Assembly: GCA_015693905.1 (NCBI GenBank)
Contig: CP065161.1
Location: 2,339,001 to 2,403,000 of the forward strand
Direction of reading: 5' to 3'
Source: Rhodobacterales bacterium HKCCA1288
GTDB taxonomy: Bacteria; Pseudomonadota; Alphaproteobacteria; Rhodobacterales; Rhodobacteraceae
Length of the DNA: 64,000 nt
Shown: positions 57,291 to 64,000 of the stretch, piece by piece
Layout: every line of letters begins with the position of its first letter
Position numbering within the stretch: the first letter of the stretch is position 1
Translations under genes and position numbers: made by a program
The notes under the pieces: model-generated
The model's database searches: none
The model's input: only the letters and a program-made list of their open reading frames with translations
Told to the model about the DNA's origin: nothing

Positions 57291-57665
57291 TCACAGAAGG
57301 ATGGGGGGTGCGCGGGCCTGTTTGTGGCGGGGGAGAGAGGCCCCAATTAGGGTGGGGGCTTCGCGTGTCTGGTCAAATTTATGATAGCTTGCATTAGCCT
57401 GCCAAGCAGGGCTGAGGATCAGCGGGGCGGCATGGGCCAGATGGCAATCAAGGCAGGCGTGTTTGTGCGCGACAGGCGCCCCGTCTTGATCCAGAAGTGG
57501 CAAGCCCTGCGCATCGGTGGCGATCCAGACCTGCTCGGCCCCGAGGCATAATGTCGTTAAGTCGCCCCAAACCATTTGACCGCGCGCCATGGCATGGGCG
57601 CTGCTCGTTAGCACCATCAGCGCAATCAGCGCTGTCATCAGCCAATTGGAAGCCTTGCGTATCAT
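57291..57665 (-). CDS. DUF2946-like exported protein
   Basis: A 124-residue protein with an N-terminal hydrophobic signal (about 8-24, LMTALIALMVLTSSAHA), a KHACLDCHLAH Cys/His motif near residue 75 and an ARAPP-type end, the pattern I recall for DUF2946. Members are often found near copper genes, matching the PCu(A)C neighbour downstream. The start is the ATG at 57665 (MIRKASNW); the upstream extension of the frame lacks signal-peptide character. The function is unknown; metal binding by the Cys/His motif is inference. Confidence 0.75.
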   Translation of the reverse strand: MIRKASNWLMTALIALMVLTSSAHAMARGQMVWGDLTTLCLGAEQVWIATDAQGLPLLDQDGAPVAHKHACLDCHLAHAAPLILSPAWQANASYHKFDQTREAPTLIGASLPRHKQARAPPILL

Positions 57666-57813
57666 GGCGCCAATCAAAACCACAAAAAACAATGTCTGGC
57701 CCTGCGCGATGGTGTCGCGTTGCCGCATAAAACGAAACACCCCGCAACCAAGGGTCGGGGGCGTTTCTTGCAGCATCCTCACCCGCGAAGGTCAGGATCT
57801 CGATAAGCGGTGA

Positions 57814-58104
57814 TTAGGCTTGCGCAGCTTGCGCTTTGGCAATCTCGCGCTTGATCTTCAAGGCGCGGGGCGACAAGACGTCATCCTTCGCGCGCAGAAG
57901 AACAGCATCCAAACCGCCGCGCGCATCTACGGTGCGCAAAGCAGAGTTGGAAACACGCAGTTTGAAGCTGCGATCAAGAATTTCAGAGCCCAAATTCACT
58001 TCCGTCAGGTTTGGCAGGAAGCGGCGCTTGGTTTTGTTGTTGGCATGGCTGACATTGTTGCCAGACATCGGCCCCTTGCCAGTCAATTCGCAGACGCGTG
58101 ACAT
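57814..58104 (-). CDS. rpmB: 50S ribosomal protein L28
   Basis: The protein starts [20 protein letters not shown], the unmistakable L28 N-terminus, and continues [12 protein letters not shown]. It has 96 residues, the alphaproteobacterial length. It is divergent from nrdR, with its own well-formed promoter and a leader hairpin upstream. L33 (rpmG) is not adjacent. Confidence 0.98.
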   Translation of the reverse strand: MSRVCELTGKGPMSGNNVSHANNKTKRRFLPNLTEVNLGSEILDRSFKLRVSNSALRTVDARGGLDAVLLRAKDDVLSPRALKIKREIAKAQAAQA

Positions 58105-58140
58105 TGGATCATCCTCGTCATAAGAACGGTGTATAACTAT

Positions 58141-58166
58141 AAAAGGGCGCGGAAGGCTCCACGCCC
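58141..58166 (-). terminator. terminator-like hairpin in the rpmB leader
   Basis: On the minus strand a nine-pair stem (GGGCGTGGA and TCCGCGCCC, one G-U) with a four-base loop is followed directly by TTTTATAG. It lies between the rpmB promoter and the rpmB start, so it would act as an attenuator or a leader structure rather than an ordinary gene end. Confidence 0.6.
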
Positions 58167-58180
58167 CTTAATCTCGCGAG

Positions 58181-58209
58181 GGGATACGGGCCTTCGCCGC
58201 AGGTGTCAA
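58181..58209 (-). promoter_or_regulatory. sigma70 promoter of rpmB
   Basis: On the minus strand a perfect TTGACA (58209-58204) is followed after 17 bases by TATCCC (58186-58181), about 77 bases before the L28 start. Transcription would begin near 58174, just ahead of the leader hairpin. Confidence 0.75.
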
Positions 58210-58282
58210 GCGATTCATCGGCAAGATTTCTGCTTCCGTCCGAGATCTTGGAAAGCGCAGTTTTGTCGCAAAATGCAGTAGT

Positions 58283-58312
58283 TTGAACCTGCCTCTACCC
58301 AATCCCTATTGA
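58283..58312 (+). promoter_or_regulatory. candidate promoter of nrdR-ribD
   Basis: TTGAAC (58283-58288) and TATTGA (58307-58312) are spaced by 18 bases, about 68 bases before the nrdR start. Confidence 0.4.
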
Positions 58313-58380
58313 TTCCCCTAGACTGGCTGTGGATAACTAGCATCCAGATGCAGGATATTGAGCAGGGATAAGGAACCACC

Positions 58381-58848
58381 ATGCGTTGCCCCTTTTGCGG
58401 AAATGTTGACACCCAAGTCAAAGACAGCCGCCCCGCCGAAGACCATGTCGCCATTCGCCGCCGTAGGCTCTGCCCAGGCTGTGGGGGACGGTTCACCACT
58501 TATGAAAGGGTGCAACTGCGCGATTTGGTGGTCGTGAAAACCAATGGTAAGCGCGAAGATTTCGACCGCGATAAGCTTGAACGCTCCATTCGTATTTCTA
58601 TGCAGAAGCGTCCGGTCGAGCCTGAGCGGATTGATCAAATGATCTCTGGCATTGTGCGGCGTTTGGAAAGCATCGGCGACACGGATATTCCATCGAAAAC
58701 CATCGGTGAGATCGTGATGGAAAGCCTCGCGCGGATTGATACAGTCGCCTATGTGCGCTTTGCGAGCGTGTATAAGAATTTCCAAGCTGCGGATGATTTC
58801 GAAGATTTCGTTGCTGAATTGCGCCCGCCGATCCCCCCTGAGGGGTGA
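58381..58848 (+). CDS. nrdR: transcriptional repressor NrdR
   Basis: NrdR represses ribonucleotide reductase genes in response to bound ATP/dATP. The zinc ribbon MRCPFC...CPGC (Cys3, 6, 31, 34) is intact and is followed by GRFTTYERV. The ATP-cone domain spans about 49-139 ([20 protein letters not shown]). The length of 155 residues is normal. It precedes ribD by 6 bases, a common arrangement. Confidence 0.98.
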   Translation: MRCPFCGNVDTQVKDSRPAEDHVAIRRRRLCPGCGGRFTTYERVQLRDLVVVKTNGKREDFDRDKLERSIRISMQKRPVEPERIDQMISGIVRRLESIGDTDIPSKTIGEIVMESLARIDTVAYVRFASVYKNFQAADDFEDFVAELRPPIPPEG

Positions 58849-58854
58849 GCCGCA

Positions 58855-59964
58855 ATGAACGCGGCATCGCAGGAAGAAGATTTACGCTTCATGCGGGCCG
58901 CGCTGACACTCGGACAGCGCGGGCAAGGTCGCACTTGGCCAAACCCTGCTGTTGGCTGTTTGATTGTTAAAGATGGCTTGATCATCGGGCGGGGCGTGAC
59001 CGCACCTTCGGGTCGGCCACATGCCGAAACGCAAGCCTTGGCACAAGCGGGGGAAGGCGCGCGGGGGGCGACTGCCTATGTTACGCTTGAGCCGTGCAAT
59101 CATCACGGCCAAACCCCGCCTTGCAGCATGGCCTTGATCGAGGCAGGGGTGGCCCGTGTGGTCATCGCCCAAGATGATCCCGACCCGCGCACCGCGGGGC
59201 AGGGCATCGCGCGGCTGCGTGACGCGGGTATATCTGTGACGACCGATATTGCCGCGCCCGAAGCTGCGCAGGCCCATGCAGGGTTTTTCATGCGTGTGAC
59301 ACGCGGCAGGCCCTTGGTGCATTTGAAACTGGCAACAACGCTTGATGGTCGCATCGCAACGGCCAGTGGCGAAAGCCGCTGGATCACGGGTCCTGAAGCG
59401 CGGCGTATGACCCATGTCATGCGTGGCTGCCATGATGCCGTGATGATCGGTGCCGCCACCGCGCGGGCCGATGACCCTGACCTCACCTTGCGCGATATTG
59501 GCAGCCCGCATCAGCCGTTGCGCGTTATCCTTTCGCGCAGGTTAGATTTGCCGCGTGGGGGGCGCTTGCAAGCCTCTATCGCGAAGGCGCCGCTTTGGCT
59601 TGTCCATGGCCAAGACGCCCCGCATGAGGCCTGTGCCTATTGGGGCGAGGCAGGGGCGCATTTGATCCCGCTTGCCCAGTCCCAAGGGGGGCATCTTGAG
59701 TTGAACGCCGCATTGCAGGCGTTGGGGGATGCAGGTCTGACCTCCGTTTTCTGCGAGGGCGGGGGGGCTTTGGCCGCAGGTCTGTTATCGGCGGATTTGG
59801 TGGATCGTCTCAGTGTATTTTCCGCAGGCAGCCTGATTGGTGCCGAGGGGAAGCCCGCGCTTGGTGCTTTAGGGATTTCCGAACTTGCCGCTGCACCACG
59901 GTTCTCGCGCCTTACGCATCGTGTGGTTGGGGCGGATATTCTCAGCCAATGGTTGCGCGTCTAA
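58855..59964 (+). CDS. ribD: bifunctional riboflavin deaminase/reductase RibD
   Basis: RibD performs the second and third steps of riboflavin synthesis. The N-terminal deaminase has the zinc ligands in HAETQAL and PCNHHGQTPPC (about 57-90). The C-terminal reductase (about 155-365) begins with RPLVHLKLATTLDGRIA and includes ESRWITGPEARR and CEGGGALAAGLL. It has 369 residues. It is convergent with kpsC with a four-base stop overlap. ribE/ribH are not adjacent inside the window. Confidence 0.97.
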   Translation: MNAASQEEDLRFMRAALTLGQRGQGRTWPNPAVGCLIVKDGLIIGRGVTAPSGRPHAETQALAQAGEGARGATAYVTLEPCNHHGQTPPCSMALIEAGVARVVIAQDDPDPRTAGQGIARLRDAGISVTTDIAAPEAAQAHAGFFMRVTRGRPLVHLKLATTLDGRIATASGESRWITGPEARRMTHVMRGCHDAVMIGAATARADDPDLTLRDIGSPHQPLRVILSRRLDLPRGGRLQASIAKAPLWLVHGQDAPHEACAYWGEAGAHLIPLAQSQGGHLELNAALQALGDAGLTSVFCEGGGALAAGLLSADLVDRLSVFSAGSLIGAEGKPALGALGISELAAAPRFSRLTHRVVGADILSQWLRV

Positions 59965-61979
59965 AACGCCTTGCGCAGACGATTTAGGCGATCCATTGCC
60001 GTCAGAATGGGGCTGCGCCGTTGTGGATCTTTGAGACGGGCAAGCGCCACCTCAATGCTACAAGGGCTATTGATGATCGGATCATAATATCGCGGATAGG
60101 CGATGAGCGCGGCATAGGTCAGCGAAAGAAGATCAGGCTGCACCCCTTTGCGCCGCTCGGGTCGTGGTAAAAGATCATCCGTTAGCCGCCATCCCGCATA
60201 AAAGGGCATGCCTGTTGTGGTCACGGGAACCCCCCGCAAAAGCGCCTCAAACCCATAAGTTGAGGAGATGGTCATAACCCGGTCAATTTCGGCGAGCAGC
60301 TTGGTGGGGTTGCCCTTGAGGACGATGTGATCGACCAAAGGCCCAAGATCTGTATCCCCTTCACGCAGGCCAGCCACCACATCGGGGTGGGGTTTGTAGA
60401 TCAGGACAGCATCGGGAAATCGTGCCCGTGCAGCCTCGGCCAAGGTGCGGTCGCTGCGAATATCGCCTGCGCCATGGCGGATTGAGGCATCATCGGCCAC
60501 TTGACCCACCACCAAGACCCGTGCCCGTCCATCGCGGGGCGGCAGGGCAGGGGTGATAGGATCAGCAAGCCCGTATTTATTGGCCCCTGTTTTGCGGATA
60601 AGCGTCAGCACGGTTTCGACCCGCGCGCTAAGCCCCTCAGGCAGGGGCGTGGTGTCGCGGATCAAAGCCTCAAGGCGTGAAGGTTGGCTTGGATCATAAT
60701 GTATGCCCAGATCATCGCAGATCAGACTTAGCGGCGGGATCAGCCTTGCGCCAAGGCCATTTGAGCGGAGGAACCCATCCTCAACCCTTATCGCTGTGGA
60801 TTTCGTGTTGTCGCGTGCGGCCCAAACCATTGGGCGGGGCGTGCTCTTGGGGTTCACGGGCCCCTGCGCGAAACGGATTGGCCCCTTGAAAAAGCGGCGC
60901 AGATGCCTGCGCTTCCATAGGCTCATGCCATAGGCTGTGTAGCCGCCTCGATCTTCGCGCCACGCGCGGGCTGTGGCCTCGAGATGGCCCAAGACATCTT
61001 CGATGTTGCACAGCCTGTCGTGATGGGGGTCATACCATTTTGGATAGAGGATGAGCGCCGCCGCAGCCAATTGTGCGCGGCTCAGGCTGCGATTGCGCCT
61101 TGGCATTTGACCCAGACGATCATCGCTGAGGCCCCATCCCGCGTAAAAAGGTGCGCCAAAGGTCACGGGCCGATGCCCCGCCAAAATGGCCTCGAACCCC
61201 ATTGTGCTTGAGACAGTATAAACCGCGATTGCCCCTTCGAACAAAATCCATGGCGAATAGTTGGCATCAAGCAGGGTGATGTTATCGTCAAATCCACCTA
61301 TAACTGCGGGCGTGAAATGCCCTGCCCGCAATCCTCGGGCGGTTTCGGGATGGGTTTTGATGACGATATGCGCTTTTGGATGATCGGCACGGGCGGTGGC
61401 CAACATTTCCTGAAAATGCGAAGCATTGGCCATGGCCCCTGTGATTGAGGCGTCACCACGGGCTTGGTCGATAACCAACACATAGCCTGCAGGCAGAGGG
61501 GGCAGATCAAGGTCTGTGGCGCTAAATTTTGACAGATGGCACGCGCGCATTCGTGCGATGACAGAGCGCGCCCTATTCAAAACGGCGCTATCATCCAAAG
61601 GATTGTGCCGCAGGATGGTTTCTAAATCGCTGCTTTGGCGGGCATCATAATAGATGCCGCTGCGATCTAGCACGAGGCCAATCGGTGCTTCGCCTGTGCG
61701 GCCCGGGAAAAGGCCACGCAAAAATGCCTCCTCCACGCGGATCAGCGGCAGCGCGCATCGCGTTGCGGTGCGTTCGGCGCGCGCGGCATATCTGCCATTG
61801 CCCCATGCCAAAACAGCCTCCGCGCGATGCGGGGGGCAGAGGCTTGGGGTTAATCCTGCCAGTGTTAGGATACGATGGATGCGGCGATTGGTGAAAAACC
61901 CCGCCGTGACTGCAATCCTCCGCCCTTTTGGGGCGGGGGATTTTGGCTGTGCGTCAAAGGTGCAGGCTTTAATTGCCAT
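59961..61979 (-). CDS. kpsC: capsule lipid-linker beta-Kdo transferase KpsC
   Basis: KpsC helps build the poly-Kdo linker that anchors group 2-type capsules to lipid. The protein is internally duplicated. The first unit (about 20-340) carries QARGDASI, KTHPETARG and SSTMGFEAILAGHRPVTFGAPFYAGWGLSDD. The second (about 375-650) carries GQVADDASI, YKPHPDVVAG and SSTYGFEALLRGVPVTTTGMPFYAGWRLTDD. This twin GT99/GT107-type layout and the 672-residue length fit KpsC. It overlaps the exporter gene by 11 bases. Confidence 0.94.
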   Translation of the reverse strand: MAIKACTFDAQPKSPAPKGRRIAVTAGFFTNRRIHRILTLAGLTPSLCPPHRAEAVLAWGNGRYAARAERTATRCALPLIRVEEAFLRGLFPGRTGEAPIGLVLDRSGIYYDARQSSDLETILRHNPLDDSAVLNRARSVIARMRACHLSKFSATDLDLPPLPAGYVLVIDQARGDASITGAMANASHFQEMLATARADHPKAHIVIKTHPETARGLRAGHFTPAVIGGFDDNITLLDANYSPWILFEGAIAVYTVSSTMGFEAILAGHRPVTFGAPFYAGWGLSDDRLGQMPRRNRSLSRAQLAAAALILYPKWYDPHHDRLCNIEDVLGHLEATARAWREDRGGYTAYGMSLWKRRHLRRFFKGPIRFAQGPVNPKSTPRPMVWAARDNTKSTAIRVEDGFLRSNGLGARLIPPLSLICDDLGIHYDPSQPSRLEALIRDTTPLPEGLSARVETVLTLIRKTGANKYGLADPITPALPPRDGRARVLVVGQVADDASIRHGAGDIRSDRTLAEAARARFPDAVLIYKPHPDVVAGLREGDTDLGPLVDHIVLKGNPTKLLAEIDRVMTISSTYGFEALLRGVPVTTTGMPFYAGWRLTDDLLPRPERRKGVQPDLLSLTYAALIAYPRYYDPIINSPCSIEVALARLKDPQRRSPILTAMDRLNRLRKAF

Positions 61980-63099
61980 TCGCCAAATTGGTGATGGCCC
62001 CAGCAGTCGACAGCGTGCCGGTCACAACACCCAACACCTTAGACCATTGCGCAAACGGGGCTTCGGTCACGAGGATCGTGTCACCATCGCGGATCACAAA
62101 ATCGCGCGCCTCGAACATGCCCGTGGGTGCGGTCAGATCCAGCACATAAATCATCCGCTGCGTGCCCGTCAGATCATTGCGGCCCAATACATTGCGCGCG
62201 ATGGTTTCAGGCTCGTTGCGCAGTACGAAAACCCCTGTTGGATCGGCAAGGTTCGAGTTCAGGCCACCCACTGTTGCAATGGCATCAATTGCGGAGATCG
62301 TTTGGCTCTCGAAATCGACCCGTGTTTGTTGGCCTGTCGCACCAAGCGAGGTGAAGGAACGGCTGTCCTCCTCAACCAGAATTCGGTCGCCCGCACGAAG
62401 AGCGATATCCAATTCTGGGTTTTCATAGAGATCTTTGAACCAAATTGTTCCGCGATGCGCACCGCGCAAAACCGTGACGCGAGAAATATCAGGGTCGCCC
62501 GTCATGCCGCCTGCAACGGCCAACATACCCGACAAGGTGCGGTTAGGGCGCTCGATTGGGTAGACGCCTTGGCTGGCAATGGTGCCTGCCACTGACACAG
62601 TCGACCCATCGCCCGCAGTGCGGCGCACGATGACTTGGGGGTCTGGGGTTTGCTCGTCCAAATTGCGGGTCAAGATTTCCCGCAATTGATCGGGCGTGTT
62701 GCCTGCGGCGCGAATGCGACCTGCATAGGGCACGAAAATATTGCCTGCGCCATCCACTTGGACTTCTTGGATTGTGGCATTGCCAGATTGCCCTGCCAAT
62801 AGGCCATCATCCACGTTTTCATAAACGGTCAGGCTAATCTCATCCCCTGGTTGGATGATGTCCGCATTGCCAATCCCTGCCGTGATGAACTCGGTCGGGA
62901 ACCCAAGCGCCTCGGTCACTGAGGTCGCGCGGGTTACACGCGAATTCACCTCGACCACAAAGGCATCGCCTTGGCGCTGAACAGAGCCTGCAAAGATTTG
63001 ACCACGGGTTGGCCCTGATCGCGGCAAACACCCTGCAAGCATTGCCGCAACAACAACAAGCGCGACAAGGCGCGCCCCTTTTGAAGCCTGCTTGAACAC
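61969..63099 (-). CDS. outer-membrane polysaccharide export protein (Wza/KpsD type)
   Basis: This lipoprotein is predicted to form the outer-membrane exit for capsular polysaccharide. The signal ends in lipobox LAGC (Cys24). A Poly_export domain at about 75-185 begins IQPGDEISLTVYENV and contains GNIFVPYAGRIRAAG. SLBB-type domains follow (ASQGVYPIERPNRTLSGMLAVAGG and RAGDRILVEEDSRSF). A C-terminal hydrophobic stretch (LGVVTGTLSTAGAITNL) may cross the outer membrane. It lies between kpsS and kpsC. kpsM, kpsT and kpsE are not in the window. Confidence 0.93.
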   Translation of the reverse strand: MFKQASKGARLVALVVVAAMLAGCLPRSGPTRGQIFAGSVQRQGDAFVVEVNSRVTRATSVTEALGFPTEFITAGIGNADIIQPGDEISLTVYENVDDGLLAGQSGNATIQEVQVDGAGNIFVPYAGRIRAAGNTPDQLREILTRNLDEQTPDPQVIVRRTAGDGSTVSVAGTIASQGVYPIERPNRTLSGMLAVAGGMTGDPDISRVTVLRGAHRGTIWFKDLYENPELDIALRAGDRILVEEDSRSFTSLGATGQQTRVDFESQTISAIDAIATVGGLNSNLADPTGVFVLRNEPETIARNVLGRNDLTGTQRMIYVLDLTAPTGMFEARDFVIRDGDTILVTEAPFAQWSKVLGVVTGTLSTAGAITNLANGN

Positions 63100-63129
63100 G
63101 TGACGGCTCCTTCTGAAATAACTGCCTCG

Positions 63130-63167
63130 ATTATATTTTTTTATTATCCTAACATATCATGTAGGAT
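63130..63167 (-). promoter_or_regulatory. AT-rich promoter region ahead of the capsule exporter
   Basis: A perfect -10 hexamer TATAAT (63135-63130 on the minus strand) sits in a run of A and T about 31 bases before the exporter start; the -35 is weak. Just upstream an inverted repeat (ATCCTA 63146-63151 and TAGGAT 63162-63167, extended by three more pairs) overlaps the expected -35 area and could be an operator. It follows the kpsS stop by only 4 bases. Confidence 0.5.
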
Positions 63168-63171
63168 TGAT

Positions 63172-64000
63172 CTAGTGTTTTGGCGTCTTTGTGGGGGCCA
63201 GTAATTTCTGATAGGGGTCTGCCTCGGATAGCATCAAATCCCCCATGCGGCGCAGCAATTGTGCCCGCCCTGCCGCGGAATAAAACGACCCACGAATTTG
63301 CGAGCTTTCCATCAAGAATTGCCGAAAAAGCAAATAGCTTGCGTGATTGGGTTTTGCGGGGTTCTCGAAGAAGGATGCCGTGTCTTGGTTGGAAACAAAT
63401 TCGGGTTTGCTGTAGACTGCGGTTCCATAGGCCTTGAGCGGCAGACCCCGCCACAACGCCTGTTGTGCGGCGGTTGAATTCACAGTGAGGGCCGAGCAGG
63501 CCTCGTCTAAAAGCGCGGCCAATTTGCCACCATCAATGAAATGCACACGCCCTGTGAGATCATACTCGCGCGCTAGATCGCGCAAGATGCGTGGGATCGG
63601 GCTGCGTCCATCTTCGAGGGGATGTGCTTTGAACACCAAATGATGATGTAAGGGGGCGCCCTTGGCAAAACCTGCCATCACTTCCTGCAAAAAGGTGCGT
63701 TGATTGGCAAAGGGCCCGTGATCTCGAAAACTGGCATCATGTTCCAGTTGCAAAAGAACCAGATGATAAGGGCGTCCTTGCCATTGCAGGCGGCGGGTGG
63801 CGAAATGGCGGTGCAAATAGATAAAGGGCGCAAGGGTCATACGGCGCAGATAAAGGCGGAATTCCCCCGCCACGCTTAGACTGCGATGGGGGCGAAACTG
63901 CCGATAGGCGCGATTCAACGCTAAGACATACCAATGATAGACTGCGCCATAGTAAATGTGGTGCCACAATTGCCCCCAACGGGCAGGAATATCGGTCAAG
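63172..64000 (-). CDS. kpsS: capsule linker beta-Kdo transferase KpsS, C-terminal part (runs off window)
   Basis: KpsS adds the first Kdo to phosphatidylglycerol in capsule linker synthesis. The visible 275 residues include VLLQLEHDASFRDHGPF, KAHPLEDGR and VNSTAAQQALWRGLPLKAYG, the QxxxDxS, HP and NST..A..R motifs of the family. The N-terminal third is outside the window. It is upstream of the exporter and kpsC on the same strand. Confidence 0.92.
   Translation of the reverse strand, partial: LTDIPARWGQLWHHIYYGAVYHWYVLALNRAYRQFRPHRSLSVAGEFRLYLRRMTLAPFIYLHRHFATRRLQWQGRPYHLVLLQLEHDASFRDHGPFANQRTFLQEVMAGFAKGAPLHHHLVFKAHPLEDGRSPIPRILRDLAREYDLTGRVHFIDGGKLAALLDEACSALTVNSTAAQQALWRGLPLKAYGTAVYSKPEFVSNQDTASFFENPAKPNHASYLLFRQFLMESSQIRGSFYSAAGRAQLLRRMGDLMLSEADPYQKLLAPTKTPKH

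Noticed and set aside
1-64000. Search by eye for CRISPR arrays, IS elements, rRNA genes and further tRNAs.
   Set aside because: No spaced direct repeats, transposase motifs, rRNA segments or additional cloverleaf sequences were seen; only one tRNA is supported.

Overview
The window looks like chromosomal DNA of an alphaproteobacterium, most likely a member of the Rhodobacteraceae (Roseobacter/Rhodobacter group). It is GC-rich by eye and densely packed. Its gene orders are typical of that family: ybgC-tolQRAB-pal-cpoB-tilS, ruvCAB, soxBDAG and dnaG-rpoD. Most neighbouring genes on one strand overlap by four bases. No phage, IS element, plasmid replication gene or CRISPR array is visible. All calls come from reading the sequence and from remembered family motifs; no database search was run.

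Layout. 0-9.8 kb (minus): a cell-envelope and tRNA block, truA, an FAD-oxidoreductase/SelD fusion, an unknown gene, ybgC, the Tol-Pal genes and the start of tilS. 9.9-15.8 kb (plus): a YcjX-like NTPase, an MFS transporter, prmA and ruvCAB. 15.8-20.9 kb (minus): a dipeptide-type ABC transporter without a visible binding protein, followed by an SDR and a P1-family peptidase. 21-26.4 kb (plus): creatinase, rmlA, a copper P-type ATPase gene interrupted by an in-frame TGA, cueR and tRNA-Met. 26.4-36 kb: valS, an orphan CoxL-like molybdoenzyme subunit, hrpB, meaB, a small membrane protein and an AT-rich orphan gene. 36-45.4 kb (minus): rpoD, dnaG and the heterotetrameric sarcosine oxidase operon. 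45.5-48.3 kb (minus): three TadE/TadG-type genes. 48.5-54.6 kb: glutamate dehydrogenase, pirin, an alpha/beta hydrolase, cytochrome b561 and a low-GC insert with an SDH-type serine proteinase. 54.8-58.1 kb (minus): lepA, a PCu(A)C copper chaperone, a DUF2946-like protein and rpmB. 58.4-60 kb (plus): nrdR and ribD. 60-64 kb (minus): capsule genes kpsC, a Wza/KpsD-type exporter and partial kpsS.

How the genes fit together. Two catabolic pieces connect. Creatinase (creatine to sarcosine plus urea) and the sarcosine oxidase operon (sarcosine to glycine plus a one-carbon unit) together form a creatine-to-glycine route, although they lie 18 kb apart. Copper handling is represented three times: copA under a textbook CueR-type promoter, cueR itself, and the PCu(A)C/DUF2946 pair. 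The in-frame TGA in copA sits where relatives usually carry Trp, so the copper exporter may be inactive in this strain or the base may be a sequencing error.

The least explained parts are the low-GC proteinase/small-protein pair at 53.5-54.6 kb, the AT-rich 113-residue orphan at 35.8 kb, the CoxL-like subunit without partners, and several well-formed intergenic palindromes. I did not find a convincing large undescribed system. The proteinase pair is the best accessory candidate.
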